From contig JAXHUR010000056.1 of the NCBI GenBank assembly GCA_034189505.1, positions 1 to 22,100 on the forward strand: 22,100 nucleotides of DNA. Reading direction: 5' to 3'. This document shows, piece by piece, positions 1-8,009 of the stretch (its first letter is position 1; every line of letters starts with the position of its first letter). Source of the DNA: Geoalkalibacter_A sp034189505 (lineage in GTDB: Bacteria; Desulfobacterota; Desulfuromonadia; Desulfuromonadales; Geoalkalibacteraceae). The translations under genes and the position numbers were made by a program. A model generated the notes under the pieces. The model saw only the letters and a list, made by a program, of their open reading frames with translations. It was not told the origin of the DNA and ran no database searches.

Positions 1-2
1 GC

Positions 3-1343
3 CTACCCCTCACGCAAAGAACGATCGAGGAAGTAGAACAGGGGCTCGAGCAGGTAGCCCAGGACGGTGCGCTGGTCGGTGGTGATGAAGCACACGGCGG
101 GCATGCCGGGGGAGAGGTGAATCTGCTCCTTCTCGAGAGCTGCGGGGTTGACACGCACGTGAACCAGGTAATAGGGGCGGGCGTTGGTGCGTTCATCCAT
201 GAGCTGGTCGGCGGAGACGTAGGTCACTTCGCCGTCGACGGGGGAAACCTCGCGACGGTTGAAGGCGGTGAGCTGCACCTTGGCGGGCTGACCGGGACGC
301 ACCTTGGTGATGTCTTCGGGCTTGATGCGCGACTCAACGATAAGTTCGGCGCCTTCAGGGACGATCTCCATAATGGGCTGGCCGGGGCGTATCACGCCGG
401 CGCCTTCGGAGTGGACCTGCAGGTTGATGACTTCGCCGGCGATGGGGGCGCGGATCTCGAGCCGCACGCGGGTGTCGAGGGCGGGGCGCAGCTTTTCGCG
501 CAGAGCGAAGATTTCGTCGCTGACCTCGGAGAGGCGGGTGGCGGCCTGGGTGCGGTAGCGGTTTTTGAGATCGACCCGCTGCAGTTTGAGTTCCTCGATG
601 CGCTGGCGGGTTTCGGCGATCGTCTGGCGCAGCCTGCCGCGGTCACCTTCGCGCTCGGCGAGGCGGCGGCGCAGCTCGAGCACCTGGCTCATATCGATGT
701 AGCGCCCCTCGAGCAAGGTTTCTTTAGCTTCGACCTCTTCCTGCAGAGCGGCGATAATGCGGCTGTTGGCTTCAAACTCCTCTTCGGCGCCGATGATCTT
801 CTCCTCGAGCTGGCGGATCTGGCTCTGGATCAGGTCGAGCTTGCCCAACAGATCGGTGCGCTGGGAGGTGAAGATGTCGCGTTCTTTCTTGAGGATGGCG
901 GCGACTTCCGGATCTTCGCTGCGAGCGGTCAGCTCCTCCGGCCATTCGATGCTCTCTTCCAGGCTGCTTTCGGCAAGCAGGCGCGCCTGCTGCGCCAGTT
1001 TGGCGGTGAGCTGGCCGCGCAGCATATCGACGGAGGCGACGGCGGCCTCGCTTTTGAGCCGGATCAGCAGCTGACCCGGCTTGACTTTGCTGCCTTCGCG
1101 CACGTAAATCTCGTCGACCATGCCGCCTTCGAGGTGCTGCACGGTCTTGCGCTCCTGGGTCACCTTGACGGAGCCTGGGGCGATGACCGCGCCGGAGAAG
1201 GGGGAGAGCGCGGCCCAGGTGCCGAGCCCCCCAAAAAAGAGCGCGATGACGATCAAGCCGGCGAGAATGATACGCCGGGGGTTGGTTTCAAATTCTTTCT
1301 CCTGCGGCTCGACCGCGGAATTTTCAGCAGGCTTTTCACTCAT
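3..1343 (-). CDS. HlyD-family type I secretion periplasmic adaptor (membrane fusion protein)
   Basis: This 446-residue protein would bridge the inner-membrane ABC transporter and the outer-membrane channel of a type I secretion system. A short cytoplasmic N-terminus is followed by one membrane segment at about residues 24-44, then a first lipoyl-like half (about 63-98, with EGGMVDEIYVREGSKVKPGQ). A long coiled-coil region rich in E, R, L and Q covers about 100-285. The second lipoyl half begins at RLEIRAPIAGEV, and a beta-barrel C-terminal part follows. Length and order match the HlyD/PrtE/AprE family. The ATG start has GGAG upstream on the minus strand. It is the last gene of the TolC-ABC-HlyD run, 87 bp after the ABC gene, and its TAG stop lies at the window edge, so it is complete. 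The substrate is not known from this window. Confidence 0.93.
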   Translation of the reverse strand: MSEKPAENSAVEPQEKEFETNPRRIILAGLIVIALFFGGLGTWAALSPFSGAVIAPGSVKVTQERKTVQHLEGGMVDEIYVREGSKVKPGQLLIRLKSEAAVASVDMLRGQLTAKLAQQARLLAESSLEESIEWPEELTARSEDPEVAAILKKERDIFTSQRTDLLGKLDLIQSQIRQLEEKIIGAEEEFEANSRIIAALQEEVEAKETLLEGRYIDMSQVLELRRRLAEREGDRGRLRQTIAETRQRIEELKLQRVDLKNRYRTQAATRLSEVSDEIFALREKLRPALDTRVRLEIRAPIAGEVINLQVHSEGAGVIRPGQPIMEIVPEGAELIVESRIKPEDITKVRPGQPAKVQLTAFNRREVSPVDGEVTYVSADQLMDERTNARPYYLVHVRVNPAALEKEQIHLSPGMPAVCFITTDQRTVLGYLLEPLFYFLDRSLREG

Positions 1344-1430
1344 AAACTATGGTCTCCGAAGGCTTCGGCCTCTCTGTGTGCTCGTTTTACGGTTTACAAC
1401 TGTTCGGCATGGGGAGCACGATGCCTCGCG

Positions 1431-3182
1431 CTATTGTTTGCCCTGATCGCTTTTGACAGGCACAACTCGACCAAGGGCCTGCCCTCCCTGAGGGGCGGCG
1501 GGGACCGCCTGCTGCACCGGGCGCGCCTGCTGGGGCTGCTGGCGCTGGGTAAGGCGGGCGAGCACCTCTTGGCGCGGGCCGAACATGGCCATCTGCCCGT
1601 CGGAGAGCATGAGGATCTTGTCGACGGACGAGAGGATGGCAGGCTTGTGGGTGACGACGATGATCGTGGCCTTGCGCTGCTTGAGTTGGAGCAGCGCGCG
1701 AAGCAGGGCGGCCTCGCCCACATCGTCGAGATTGGAGTTGGGCTCGTCGAGGATGACCAGCTTAGGCTCGCCGTAAAGAGCGCGAGCCAGGCCGATGCGC
1801 TGGCGCTGGCCGCCGGAGAGGTTGCGGCCGGCTTCGCCGATATCGGTATCGTAGCCCTTGGGCAGACTGAGGATCAACTCGTGGACGCCCGCCATTTTGG
1901 CGGCGGCGACAACCTTTTCGGAATCCGGCTCGCTGAGACGGGCGATGTTGGCGCTGACGGTTCCGGGAAAAAGCTCGACATCCTGAGGAAGATACCCGAT
2001 ATGGGGACCGAGTTTTTCACTCTCCCATTCAAAGACGTCGGCGCCGTCAAGGCGCACCTTTCCGCCCATCGAGGGCCAGAGGCCGAGGATGACCCGGCAC
2101 AGGGTGGTCTTGCCGGCGGCGCTGGGGCCGATCAGAGCCATGAAATCACCGGGTTCGAGGGTAAAAGTGATATTGCGCAGGATGAATTTGCCCTCGACGG
2201 CGACGGAGGCCCCTTCGACGGCGAGTTTGCCGGTGGGGGCCGGCAGGTCGAGGGTCGGGCGCTTCTGGATGGCCTGCATAACGGCGTTGAGGCGGCGGTA
2301 GGCGCCGCGGGCCTCGACGGTCATCTTCCAGGTGGCCATGGCCTGATCAATCGGCGCCAGAGCGCGCCCCATGATAATGGAGGCGGCGATAATCATGCCG
2401 GCGGTGCCCTCGCCCTGAAGCACCAGGTAGGCGCCGACGCCGTAGATGATGACCTGCATGGACTGGCGCAGGCTCTTGGAGATCGACTGCAGAACACCGG
2501 CGTTATCGCTGGCCTCGGTCTGCAGGTGAATCACTTCATTGTTTTTCTTGCCCCAGGTGTCGATGAGACCGGGGAGCATCCCCATGCTGTTGACCACCTC
2601 GGCGTTGCGCAGGCCGACGCTGACAAGGTTCTGGCCCTGGCCGTTGGCGGCCGTGGCATCGTTGAGACGCCTGCGTGTGGTGAATTCCTGGGCCAGACCG
2701 AGGATCAGAGTGATGAGAGCACCGGCGGTGGCCGTCATGCCGAGCACCGGGTGCAGGAGATAGATGATCACCAGGCTGATGGGAATCCAGGGGGCGTCGA
2801 AGATGAAGAAGATGGCGTTGCCGCCGAAGTAATTGCGCAGGGTGCTCACGTCGCGCAGCCCCTGGCTGTAGCCGTGGCGCTTGAGCCGAGCGGCGTCGCG
2901 CACCATCTCTTCGAAGACGGGGCGGCTCAGGGAGCGGTCCATGTCGACCCCGGCTCGCACCAGCAGGCGCGAACGCAGGAAATCGAGCAGGGCGCTGATG
3001 GCGTAGGCGAACAGGGCGCCGACGGTCAGGGTCGTCAGCGTCTCCATGCTGTAGCTGGTGAGCACCTTGTCGTAGATGGCCATCATGTAGATGGGGAAGG
3101 TGAGCTGCAGCAGGTTGATGAACAGACTGAAGAGCCCGGCGAAGATAAAGAATTTTTTCCACTTTTTAAAGAATTCTTTCAC
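1431..3182 (-). CDS. Type I secretion ABC transporter, PrtD/AprD-type permease-ATPase
   Basis: The predicted product of 583 residues is an inner-membrane exporter that would energise secretion through the HlyD and TolC partners. The N-terminal half holds the transmembrane segments, starting with FAGLFSLFINLLQL. The C-terminal half is an ABC ATPase with Walker A GPSAAGKTT (about 352), a Q-loop in YLPQDVELF, signature LSGGQRQR (about 455), Walker B LVILDEP and switch histidine in VTHKP. The LDEPNSNLD stretch is typical of the PrtD subfamily. There is no N-terminal C39 peptidase or inactive peptidase-like domain, which fits PrtD rather than HlyB. I chose the GTG at 3182, which has an AAGAGA-like ribosome site. 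An in-frame GTG at 3218 adds 12 residues but has no visible Shine-Dalgarno sequence. The C-terminus carries a Q/P-rich tail of unclear role. Confidence 0.93.
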   Translation of the reverse strand: MKEFFKKWKKFFIFAGLFSLFINLLQLTFPIYMMAIYDKVLTSYSMETLTTLTVGALFAYAISALLDFLRSRLLVRAGVDMDRSLSRPVFEEMVRDAARLKRHGYSQGLRDVSTLRNYFGGNAIFFIFDAPWIPISLVIIYLLHPVLGMTATAGALITLILGLAQEFTTRRRLNDATAANGQGQNLVSVGLRNAEVVNSMGMLPGLIDTWGKKNNEVIHLQTEASDNAGVLQSISKSLRQSMQVIIYGVGAYLVLQGEGTAGMIIAASIIMGRALAPIDQAMATWKMTVEARGAYRRLNAVMQAIQKRPTLDLPAPTGKLAVEGASVAVEGKFILRNITFTLEPGDFMALIGPSAAGKTTLCRVILGLWPSMGGKVRLDGADVFEWESEKLGPHIGYLPQDVELFPGTVSANIARLSEPDSEKVVAAAKMAGVHELILSLPKGYDTDIGEAGRNLSGGQRQRIGLARALYGEPKLVILDEPNSNLDDVGEAALLRALLQLKQRKATIIVVTHKPAILSSVDKILMLSDGQMAMFGPRQEVLARLTQRQQPQQARPVQQAVPAAPQGGQALGRVVPVKSDQGKQ

Positions 3183-3266
3183 GTTGGATCTCTTTTCGGG
3201 GCCGGCGGTTGAAAGCACCGGTCAGTGTTTTTTATTTTATTGCTCCCCAGCGGGGAGTTCGCTGGA

Positions 3267-4688
3267 TCAGAATCTCAACCCCGCGTTGCGCTCGCCCATG
3301 GCGTAGAGGAGGTTGGCGAGGGCGGTCTGGTAATCGGCACGAGCCTGACTGAGGTTGATCTGGGCGCGGGTGAGGCGCTCCTGTGCATCGAGCAACTCGA
3401 TGATGGTCCCGACACGGGATTCGAAACGCTTCTGGGCTCGCTCGTGAGTTTCGCTGGCCAACTCCAGGCCTGATTCGGCGGCATCGATGCGCTCGCGCGC
3501 TTCGGTCATGCTCTGGTACGAAGTCTCCACCTGGGCGCGCACCTGATCGCGGGTATCTCGCAGGGCGGCGCGCAGGCGGCCGATTTCGGCGCTGGCGCGG
3601 CGGTATTCAAAGTGGGTGCGAGTGCCTTCAAACAGGCGCCATTCGAGATTGACGCCGGCGGTCCAGTAATTGCTGCTATAGTCGCGGTCAATGGTCGCTC
3701 CGGTGATGCTGCGGCCGGGGTCGGGATAATCTCGTTCCTGATGGATATAGCCGGCCTGAAGGTCAATTTTGGGCCAGTAACGCCCGGTCACCATTTTGGC
3801 CTGCTTTTCAGCCATGGCGAGGCTCTTGCGCGCCACTTTCAGATCGGCGCGCAACTGTTCTGCGCGAGCGAGGCATTGATCGACAGTCCAGGGTAAAACC
3901 ATGCTCAAATCGCGAAGGTCGCCTTCGTAATGGGTGGGCGACCGGGCAGGCAGACCGAGCAGTGCATTGAGATTGACACGCAGGTTGGCCACTTCGATGC
4001 GGGCCTGGCTCAGTCGCTGGCGGGTATCGGCCAGATCGGATTCGGCCTGGAGCACGTCAACGTAAGGCGCGAGGCGTACTCCGGCAAAGGCTTTTGCGGC
4101 TTCGACACCGGCCTGCAGCCGCTCGAGGGCGTCTTCCAATGCGCTGACCTCACCGCGGGCCTTGAGCAGATCGAAGAAAAAGGTCTGGACATCGAGAATC
4201 AGCCGGGCTTCCACCGATCCCTTTTCAGCCTGCGCCATCTCTTCGTTGAGCTGTGCTTTCTGATGCCCGTTGAGCAGTTCCATGCCGGCGAAAAGGGTCT
4301 GATTGGCACGCAGCGCCAGGGTGTCCTGGTGCTGATCGATGTAATCGACATCGACCTGGCCTGAGGCGGAGATGCTGTTGATGTAGGTGCGCCCGGCGGA
4401 CAGGGTGAGCGAGGGGAGCATGCGGCCGCGGGCGATGCCGACTTCGGCGCCGGCGCCCTCGAGGGCGTAATGAGCCGCTTCAACACGCGGATTGGCGCGC
4501 AGCGCCTGCTCGACGCTTTCGGCCAGAGTATAGCGGATGCCGGGGGCCGAGGGGGGTTCACTTTCAGAATTCCCGGCCCACAGAGAACCCGGAATCGCGA
4601 GGGTCAACAGCACACATAAAACGATGAAAATCCGCCGAACCGCACAACAGCAACGGCACCGGACGGATCCTGTGGACGAAAGCACCAT
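3267..4688 (-). CDS. TolC-family outer-membrane efflux/secretion channel protein
   Basis: This 473-residue protein is the probable outer-membrane channel of the type I system. It has a signal peptide: arginines in AVRRIF, hydrophobic core IFIVLCVLLTLAIP, and a likely cleavage after SLWA. Mature features are the two TolC repeats, with YTLAESVEQALRANPRVEAA opening the first, GYIHQERDYPDP in the middle and a final LLDAQERLTRAQINLSQARADYQTALANLLYAMG. Heptad-like A/L/Q/E-rich helices fit the channel's helical barrel. I chose the ATG at 4688 because it gives a standard signal-peptide n-region; an upstream in-frame ATG at 4772 would add 28 charged residues. It is first in the three-gene minus-strand operon, 84 bp before the ABC gene. 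The cysteine-rich n-region (RCRCCC) is unusual. Confidence 0.92.
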   Translation of the reverse strand: MVLSSTGSVRCRCCCAVRRIFIVLCVLLTLAIPGSLWAGNSESEPPSAPGIRYTLAESVEQALRANPRVEAAHYALEGAGAEVGIARGRMLPSLTLSAGRTYINSISASGQVDVDYIDQHQDTLALRANQTLFAGMELLNGHQKAQLNEEMAQAEKGSVEARLILDVQTFFFDLLKARGEVSALEDALERLQAGVEAAKAFAGVRLAPYVDVLQAESDLADTRQRLSQARIEVANLRVNLNALLGLPARSPTHYEGDLRDLSMVLPWTVDQCLARAEQLRADLKVARKSLAMAEKQAKMVTGRYWPKIDLQAGYIHQERDYPDPGRSITGATIDRDYSSNYWTAGVNLEWRLFEGTRTHFEYRRASAEIGRLRAALRDTRDQVRAQVETSYQSMTEARERIDAAESGLELASETHERAQKRFESRVGTIIELLDAQERLTRAQINLSQARADYQTALANLLYAMGERNAGLRF

Positions 4689-4905
4689 GAACCTGTTACT
4701 CTTCTCTTCTCTGCGCTCCGGCATTCCATGGGGCTGATCGTTGCGAACAAAACCAAGGAACCCCGATTTCACGCGCCGGGTTGAATGCTCTGGGGCGTTA
4801 AACTCAATGCAAATTCACAATATTTCATAATCTTGAAAGAAAAGCAACCGTTCGATTCTGTCGAATAAATCCTCTCCCAAAAGACCGGCCGCGGAAAGCA
4901 GACCA

Positions 4906-5826
4906 TTGATCGACATTCTTCTTTCCACATATAACGGAACCGAATTTCTCGAAGACCAGGTGTCGTCGCTTTTCAGTCAGAATTGCAAAAATTGGACCCT
5001 GCTGGTCCGCGATGACGGCTCAACGGATGAGACGGTTGCGACACTGGGCAGGCTCTGCAGCCGTTCGCGGACCCGCCTGACTGCCGATGCTGAAAATCTG
5101 GGGCCCTGCCGGAGCTTCGAGCGGCTTCTAAAACAAAGCTCTGCGCCCTACTGCATGTTCTGTGATCAGGACGACGTGTGGCTGCCGGACAAAATCGAGA
5201 AGTCGCTTGCACTCATGCATGAAATGGAACGCAGGTGGGGGAACGACACTCCGATCCTCATCCATAGCGACCTGCAGGTGGTGGACCGCCATCTGCAACC
5301 CCTTGCACCCTCATTCTGGCGGCATCAGGGGATCGAGCCCGAGAGGCGCGAAACATTCAATCGGCTGCTGGTGCAGAATGTGGTGACCGGCTGCACCGTC
5401 ATGATCAATGCGCCGCTCAGGCAGATCGCCCTGCCCTTTGCGGCCGAGACCCTCATGCATGACTGGTGGCTGGCACTCACAGCCGCCGCGTTCGGGAGGA
5501 TCGGACGCCTGAATGAACCGACGGTGCTTTACCGGCAGCATGGCGGCAATGAAGTCGGGGCCAAGCGCTGGGGGCCGCGACTGATCTGGAGGCGGCTGAA
5601 CCGGTGGAGCAGTGAGGTCGAGGAGGCCACTGGTCGGACACAGAGACAGGCGGCGGCCTTCAACCGAAGGTTCGGCACGCAATTGACGGAAGATCAGCGT
5701 GAAGTGCTGGCCTTTTTCACCGGCGCCGAACATCATCATTATCTCAGCAATGCACGCGGCGTGTTGCGCCATCGCTTGTTCAAGGCAGGCTGGCTGCGCA
5801 CCCTCGGGTTGATCGCGAGCCTTTAA
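4906..5826 (+). CDS. GT2-family glycosyltransferase (rhamnosyltransferase-like)
   Basis: A 306-residue GT-A fold transferase that probably adds a sugar during O-antigen, capsule or exopolysaccharide assembly on the cytoplasmic side of the membrane. The N-terminus DILLSTYNGTEFLEDQVSSL is the classic GT2 opening. RDDGSTD (about 35-41) and CDQDDVW (about 86-92) give the nucleotide-sugar and metal-binding aspartates, and HDWW near residue 186 matches the rhamnosyltransferase-like branch. The start is TTG at 4906. No ATG is available in frame after the nearest upstream stop codon, and GGAAAG lies upstream. It diverges from the type I secretion operon across a 217-bp region in which I could not defend a specific promoter. 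The exact donor and acceptor sugars cannot be told from sequence alone. Confidence 0.88.
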   Translation: MIDILLSTYNGTEFLEDQVSSLFSQNCKNWTLLVRDDGSTDETVATLGRLCSRSRTRLTADAENLGPCRSFERLLKQSSAPYCMFCDQDDVWLPDKIEKSLALMHEMERRWGNDTPILIHSDLQVVDRHLQPLAPSFWRHQGIEPERRETFNRLLVQNVVTGCTVMINAPLRQIALPFAAETLMHDWWLALTAAAFGRIGRLNEPTVLYRQHGGNEVGAKRWGPRLIWRRLNRWSSEVEEATGRTQRQAAAFNRRFGTQLTEDQREVLAFFTGAEHHHYLSNARGVLRHRLFKAGWLRTLGLIASL

Positions 5827-5828
5827 AT

Positions 5829-5955
5829 GATGGCGTCGCAAAAAATCCGCCCTACGGCGTTACGGCGTTTTTTCTGGACCTCGACATACCTGATGTATGC
5901 CTTCGCCCCTGAAAAATCACCAAGCCTTGCAGGACGAAATTTTTGCTTAGCCATC
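5829..5955. repeat. 127-bp palindromic MITE-like intergenic repeat
   Basis: The gap between the two glycosyltransferase genes is filled by a nested inverted-repeat element. Its ends, GATGGCGTCGCAAAAA at the left and TTTTTGCTTAGCCATC at the right, are imperfect terminal inverted repeats of about 21 bp. Inside, a second pair of arms (TTTTTTCTGG and CCCCTGAAAAA) encloses a CATAC/GTATG hairpin with loop CTGAT. No open reading frame of note is present. Only one copy lies in this window, so its status as a multi-copy repeat is inferred from its form. Confidence 0.6.
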
Positions 5956-6002
5956 TTCTGAATTTTTCGAGTGCATCTTTAAAAGAAAGTGAAAGTTCGG
6001 GG

Positions 6003-6935
6003 ATGAGCGAAGGAAGAAAAACCGTACTCAGCGGCGATGGCGCCCCTGCCCCCCTGTGCGTGGTGATGGTGAGCTACTTTACGGGAGAGATTCTTTTCAC
6101 TGCCATGGAGGCTGTGCTGCGGGAAGAAGTCGTGGCGCGGCTGGTGCTGGTGGACAATGGCAACCCCCCCGGGGTACAGAAGCGGCTGCGAGAGACGGCC
6201 GCCTCCGACCCGCGCATCGAGCTGATCACCGGCCAGGGCAATGCGGGATTTGCCCGGGGGTGCAATCTGGGCGCTGAAAAGGCCCGGCAACCGCTGCTGC
6301 TTCTACTCAACCCGGACTGCGTGCCGGTGGGCGGTGAAATTCGGGAGTTGGTGGATGCGGCGCGGGGGTTGACAGGGGACTGGCTGCTGGGACCGCGCCT
6401 GATGGGGGGCGACGGGCGCGAACAGGCAGGCAGTCGCCGCAACGCGCTGACTCCGGCCACCCTGGTGGCAGAGGGAACCGGCATTTATCGCCTGCGGCCA
6501 GGCTGCCGGCGTTTCAATCTGCACCAGGAGCCCCTGCCGGAAGAGATGACCGAGGTTGCGGTCATCAGCGGCGCCTGCATGCTGATGCCACTCGAAAGCT
6601 ACCTCCGCATGGGGGGCATGGACGAGGGGTATTTTCTGCATGTGGAGGACATTGATTTCTGTCTGCGGTTCCGACAGGCCGGGGGGAAGGTGTGGTTCTG
6701 CCCGCAAGTGGAACTGGCGCACCGCAAAGGTTCCAGCGAAGCGCCCTCGCGCATGGTTGAGCGCCATAAAATGCAGGGGTTTCTGCGCTATTTCAGGCAG
6801 CATTTTTTCGACGATACGCCCTTCCCTCTGCGTGCGCTGACGGTGAGCCTGGTCTGGCTCAAGTACCTGGGAAGCTGCGCGGCGAGCCTTGCCCCAGCCT
6901 GGCGGCAGCGTCAATCCCCTTCCTCCAAAGATTGA
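6003..6935 (+). CDS. GT2-family glycosyltransferase (WbbL-like)
   Basis: A 310-residue glycosyltransferase family 2 protein, likely in the same glycan pathway as the previous transferase. Visible features are the opening VVMVSYFTGE, LVDNGNPPG, the acceptor-loop pattern GNAGFARGCNLGAEKA, the LLNPDC aspartate motif, and GGMDEGYFLHVEDIDFCLRF. The last of these is the characteristic ED-containing motif of WbbL/rhamnosyltransferase-like enzymes. I start it at ATG 6003 (MSEGRK), because the in-frame TTG at 5943 would read back into the palindromic repeat. The last 25 bp overlap the tail of the convergent SDR gene. Substrate specificity is unknown. Confidence 0.88.
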   Translation: MSEGRKTVLSGDGAPAPLCVVMVSYFTGEILFTAMEAVLREEVVARLVLVDNGNPPGVQKRLRETAASDPRIELITGQGNAGFARGCNLGAEKARQPLLLLLNPDCVPVGGEIRELVDAARGLTGDWLLGPRLMGGDGREQAGSRRNALTPATLVAEGTGIYRLRPGCRRFNLHQEPLPEEMTEVAVISGACMLMPLESYLRMGGMDEGYFLHVEDIDFCLRFRQAGGKVWFCPQVELAHRKGSSEAPSRMVERHKMQGFLRYFRQHFFDDTPFPLRALTVSLVWLKYLGSCAASLAPAWRQRQSPSSKD

Positions 6936-7801
6936 AGAAGTTGCCGGAAGTCCGGCGAAAAGGGGCGTGGCTGGTAGCCAAAGTCGGCACGGGCAGGCGC
7001 CAGGTCGAAAACCAGATCCTGGTTCATGCGCTGAAAAAGAGACGGACGATAAGGAGTGGGGCGAAGCGCATTGAACAAGCGGAGGGCCAATCCGGCCAGG
7101 CGCGGCGGCAGGGGCAGAATACGGGCGGGGCGATCCAGGGCCTGGAAGATACGCTGAACCATGGCGAGATAGGTCAGGATTTCTCCCCCGCCGAGATTGT
7201 AGATTCCGCTTGGCGCCCTGGCGTTTTCCAGCACCGCGAGAACCACCGAGGCGAGATCTGCGGCATGGACGGGCTGACGGAGGCCGTTGCCGGGGTGCGC
7301 GACGGGGAAAAAACCGTAGCGCAGAATAAAGCGGGCGACGGCGGTGACGTTGCCGTCCCGGAGGCCATCGTATATGAGGGTCGGCCGGAAGATGGTCCAG
7401 GGGATTGCCTGTTCGTTGCAGTACCGGGCAATGGCTTCTTCTCCGGAGCGCAGATCCTCGGCAAGTTTTCGTTCTGCCGCGTCGCTGCCGCCGGCTTTAC
7501 TCTCCGCGCTGGTGGAGCTGAAGACGATCATGCGGCGGGGCGCGCGCAGGCGGGGCAATAAGCGGGCGAACAACCAGATGGGCATGCAGGAAACGACCAC
7601 TGGTGCGGACGGTGAATCTTTGATTTCACTGTGTTCTTCAGCGTTTTCCTGCCGGTACCAGGAAAACGCCGCAGGAATGCTACCTGCGACAGGCTGGGTG
7701 CGGCCATAGCAGCGGCCGCTAAACCCCTTTTTCGCCAGAACCTGCATAAGTGGCTGGGCCAGAAGGCTGCCGGCACCGTAGAGGTCGAGCTGTTTTTCCA
7801 T
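6911..7801 (-). CDS. Atypical SDR / NAD-dependent epimerase-like protein
   Basis: This 296-residue protein resembles extended short-chain dehydrogenase/reductases of the sugar-nucleotide epimerase type. The N-terminus LDLYGAGSLLAQPL stands where a TGxxGxxG nucleotide-binding loop is expected, VFSSTSAES corresponds to the catalytic serine strand, and RPTLIYDG and YNLGGGE are family-typical downstream motifs. The YxxxK tyrosine appears absent: aligning the lysine of AAERKLAED puts alanine at the tyrosine position. The ATG at 7801 is preceded by GGTGA; a longer in-frame start at 7852 lacks this support. It is divergent from the WecA-like gene and convergent with the glycosyltransferase. A WbpV-like reductase role in N-acetyl-quinovosamine or fucosamine synthesis fits the neighbours, but the missing tyrosine makes catalysis uncertain. 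Confidence 0.75.
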   Translation of the reverse strand: MEKQLDLYGAGSLLAQPLMQVLAKKGFSGRCYGRTQPVAGSIPAAFSWYRQENAEEHSEIKDSPSAPVVVSCMPIWLFARLLPRLRAPRRMIVFSSTSAESKAGGSDAAERKLAEDLRSGEEAIARYCNEQAIPWTIFRPTLIYDGLRDGNVTAVARFILRYGFFPVAHPGNGLRQPVHAADLASVVLAVLENARAPSGIYNLGGGEILTYLAMVQRIFQALDRPARILPLPPRLAGLALRLFNALRPTPYRPSLFQRMNQDLVFDLAPARADFGYQPRPFSPDFRQLLQSLEEGD

Positions 7802-7861
7802 CACAAATTCACCAGAAAGACAAGCTGCAGGGGGGGGCAAAAGCACGTTCAATATTCTATT

Positions 7862-7895
7862 GAACCACAGGGCACACGGAGATTACAGAGGAAAA
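7862..7895. repeat. ACCACAG-type short tandem intergenic repeat
   Basis: This stretch begins GAACCACAGGGCACACGG and ends ACAGAGGAAA, with imperfect units about 9-10 bp long. The inverse orientation of the same family occurs at 11037-11060, and a piece is visible near 13969-13985 (CTGTGACTCAGTGGTT). It lies in the non-coding region between the divergent SDR and WecA-like genes. Confidence 0.5.
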
Positions 7896-7901
7896 TCTGA
7901 G

Positions 7902-7949
7902 TCGCGTGCGCCTTGCGCGTTTTTTCAAGCGCATGCGAGGAGTTTTTTT
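7902..7949 (+). terminator. Hairpin followed by T7 in the leader of the WecA-like gene (possible attenuator)
   Basis: Arms TCGCGTGCGCCTTG (7902-7915) and CAAGCGCATGCGA (7926-7938) pair with one bulged base and one G-U pair around a 10-base loop. GGAG and then seven T follow. On the plus strand this has the form of an intrinsic terminator. No plus-strand gene precedes it closely, and it sits 60 bp before the start codon at 8010. A leader attenuator or a stop for read-through from upstream is possible; neither is shown. Confidence 0.4.
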
Positions 7950-8009
7950 GTTAAAATGCCCCTTTTTTTGACCACAGTGAGGTGGTTGAGCAAAGTTTTG
8001 GGAACCTGA

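Noticed and set aside
117..3212. Long 1031-codon open frame on the plus strand
   Set aside because: It is antisense to the HlyD-type and PrtD-type genes, which have clear family motifs. The translation is low-complexity and rich in G, D, A, H and V, as expected from the opposite strand of GC-rich genes.
4689..4905. Promoters for the divergent TolC and glycosyltransferase genes
   Set aside because: AT-rich boxes such as CATAAT and a TTCGA/TCGAA inverted repeat are present, but no -35/-10 pair with good spacing could be defended.
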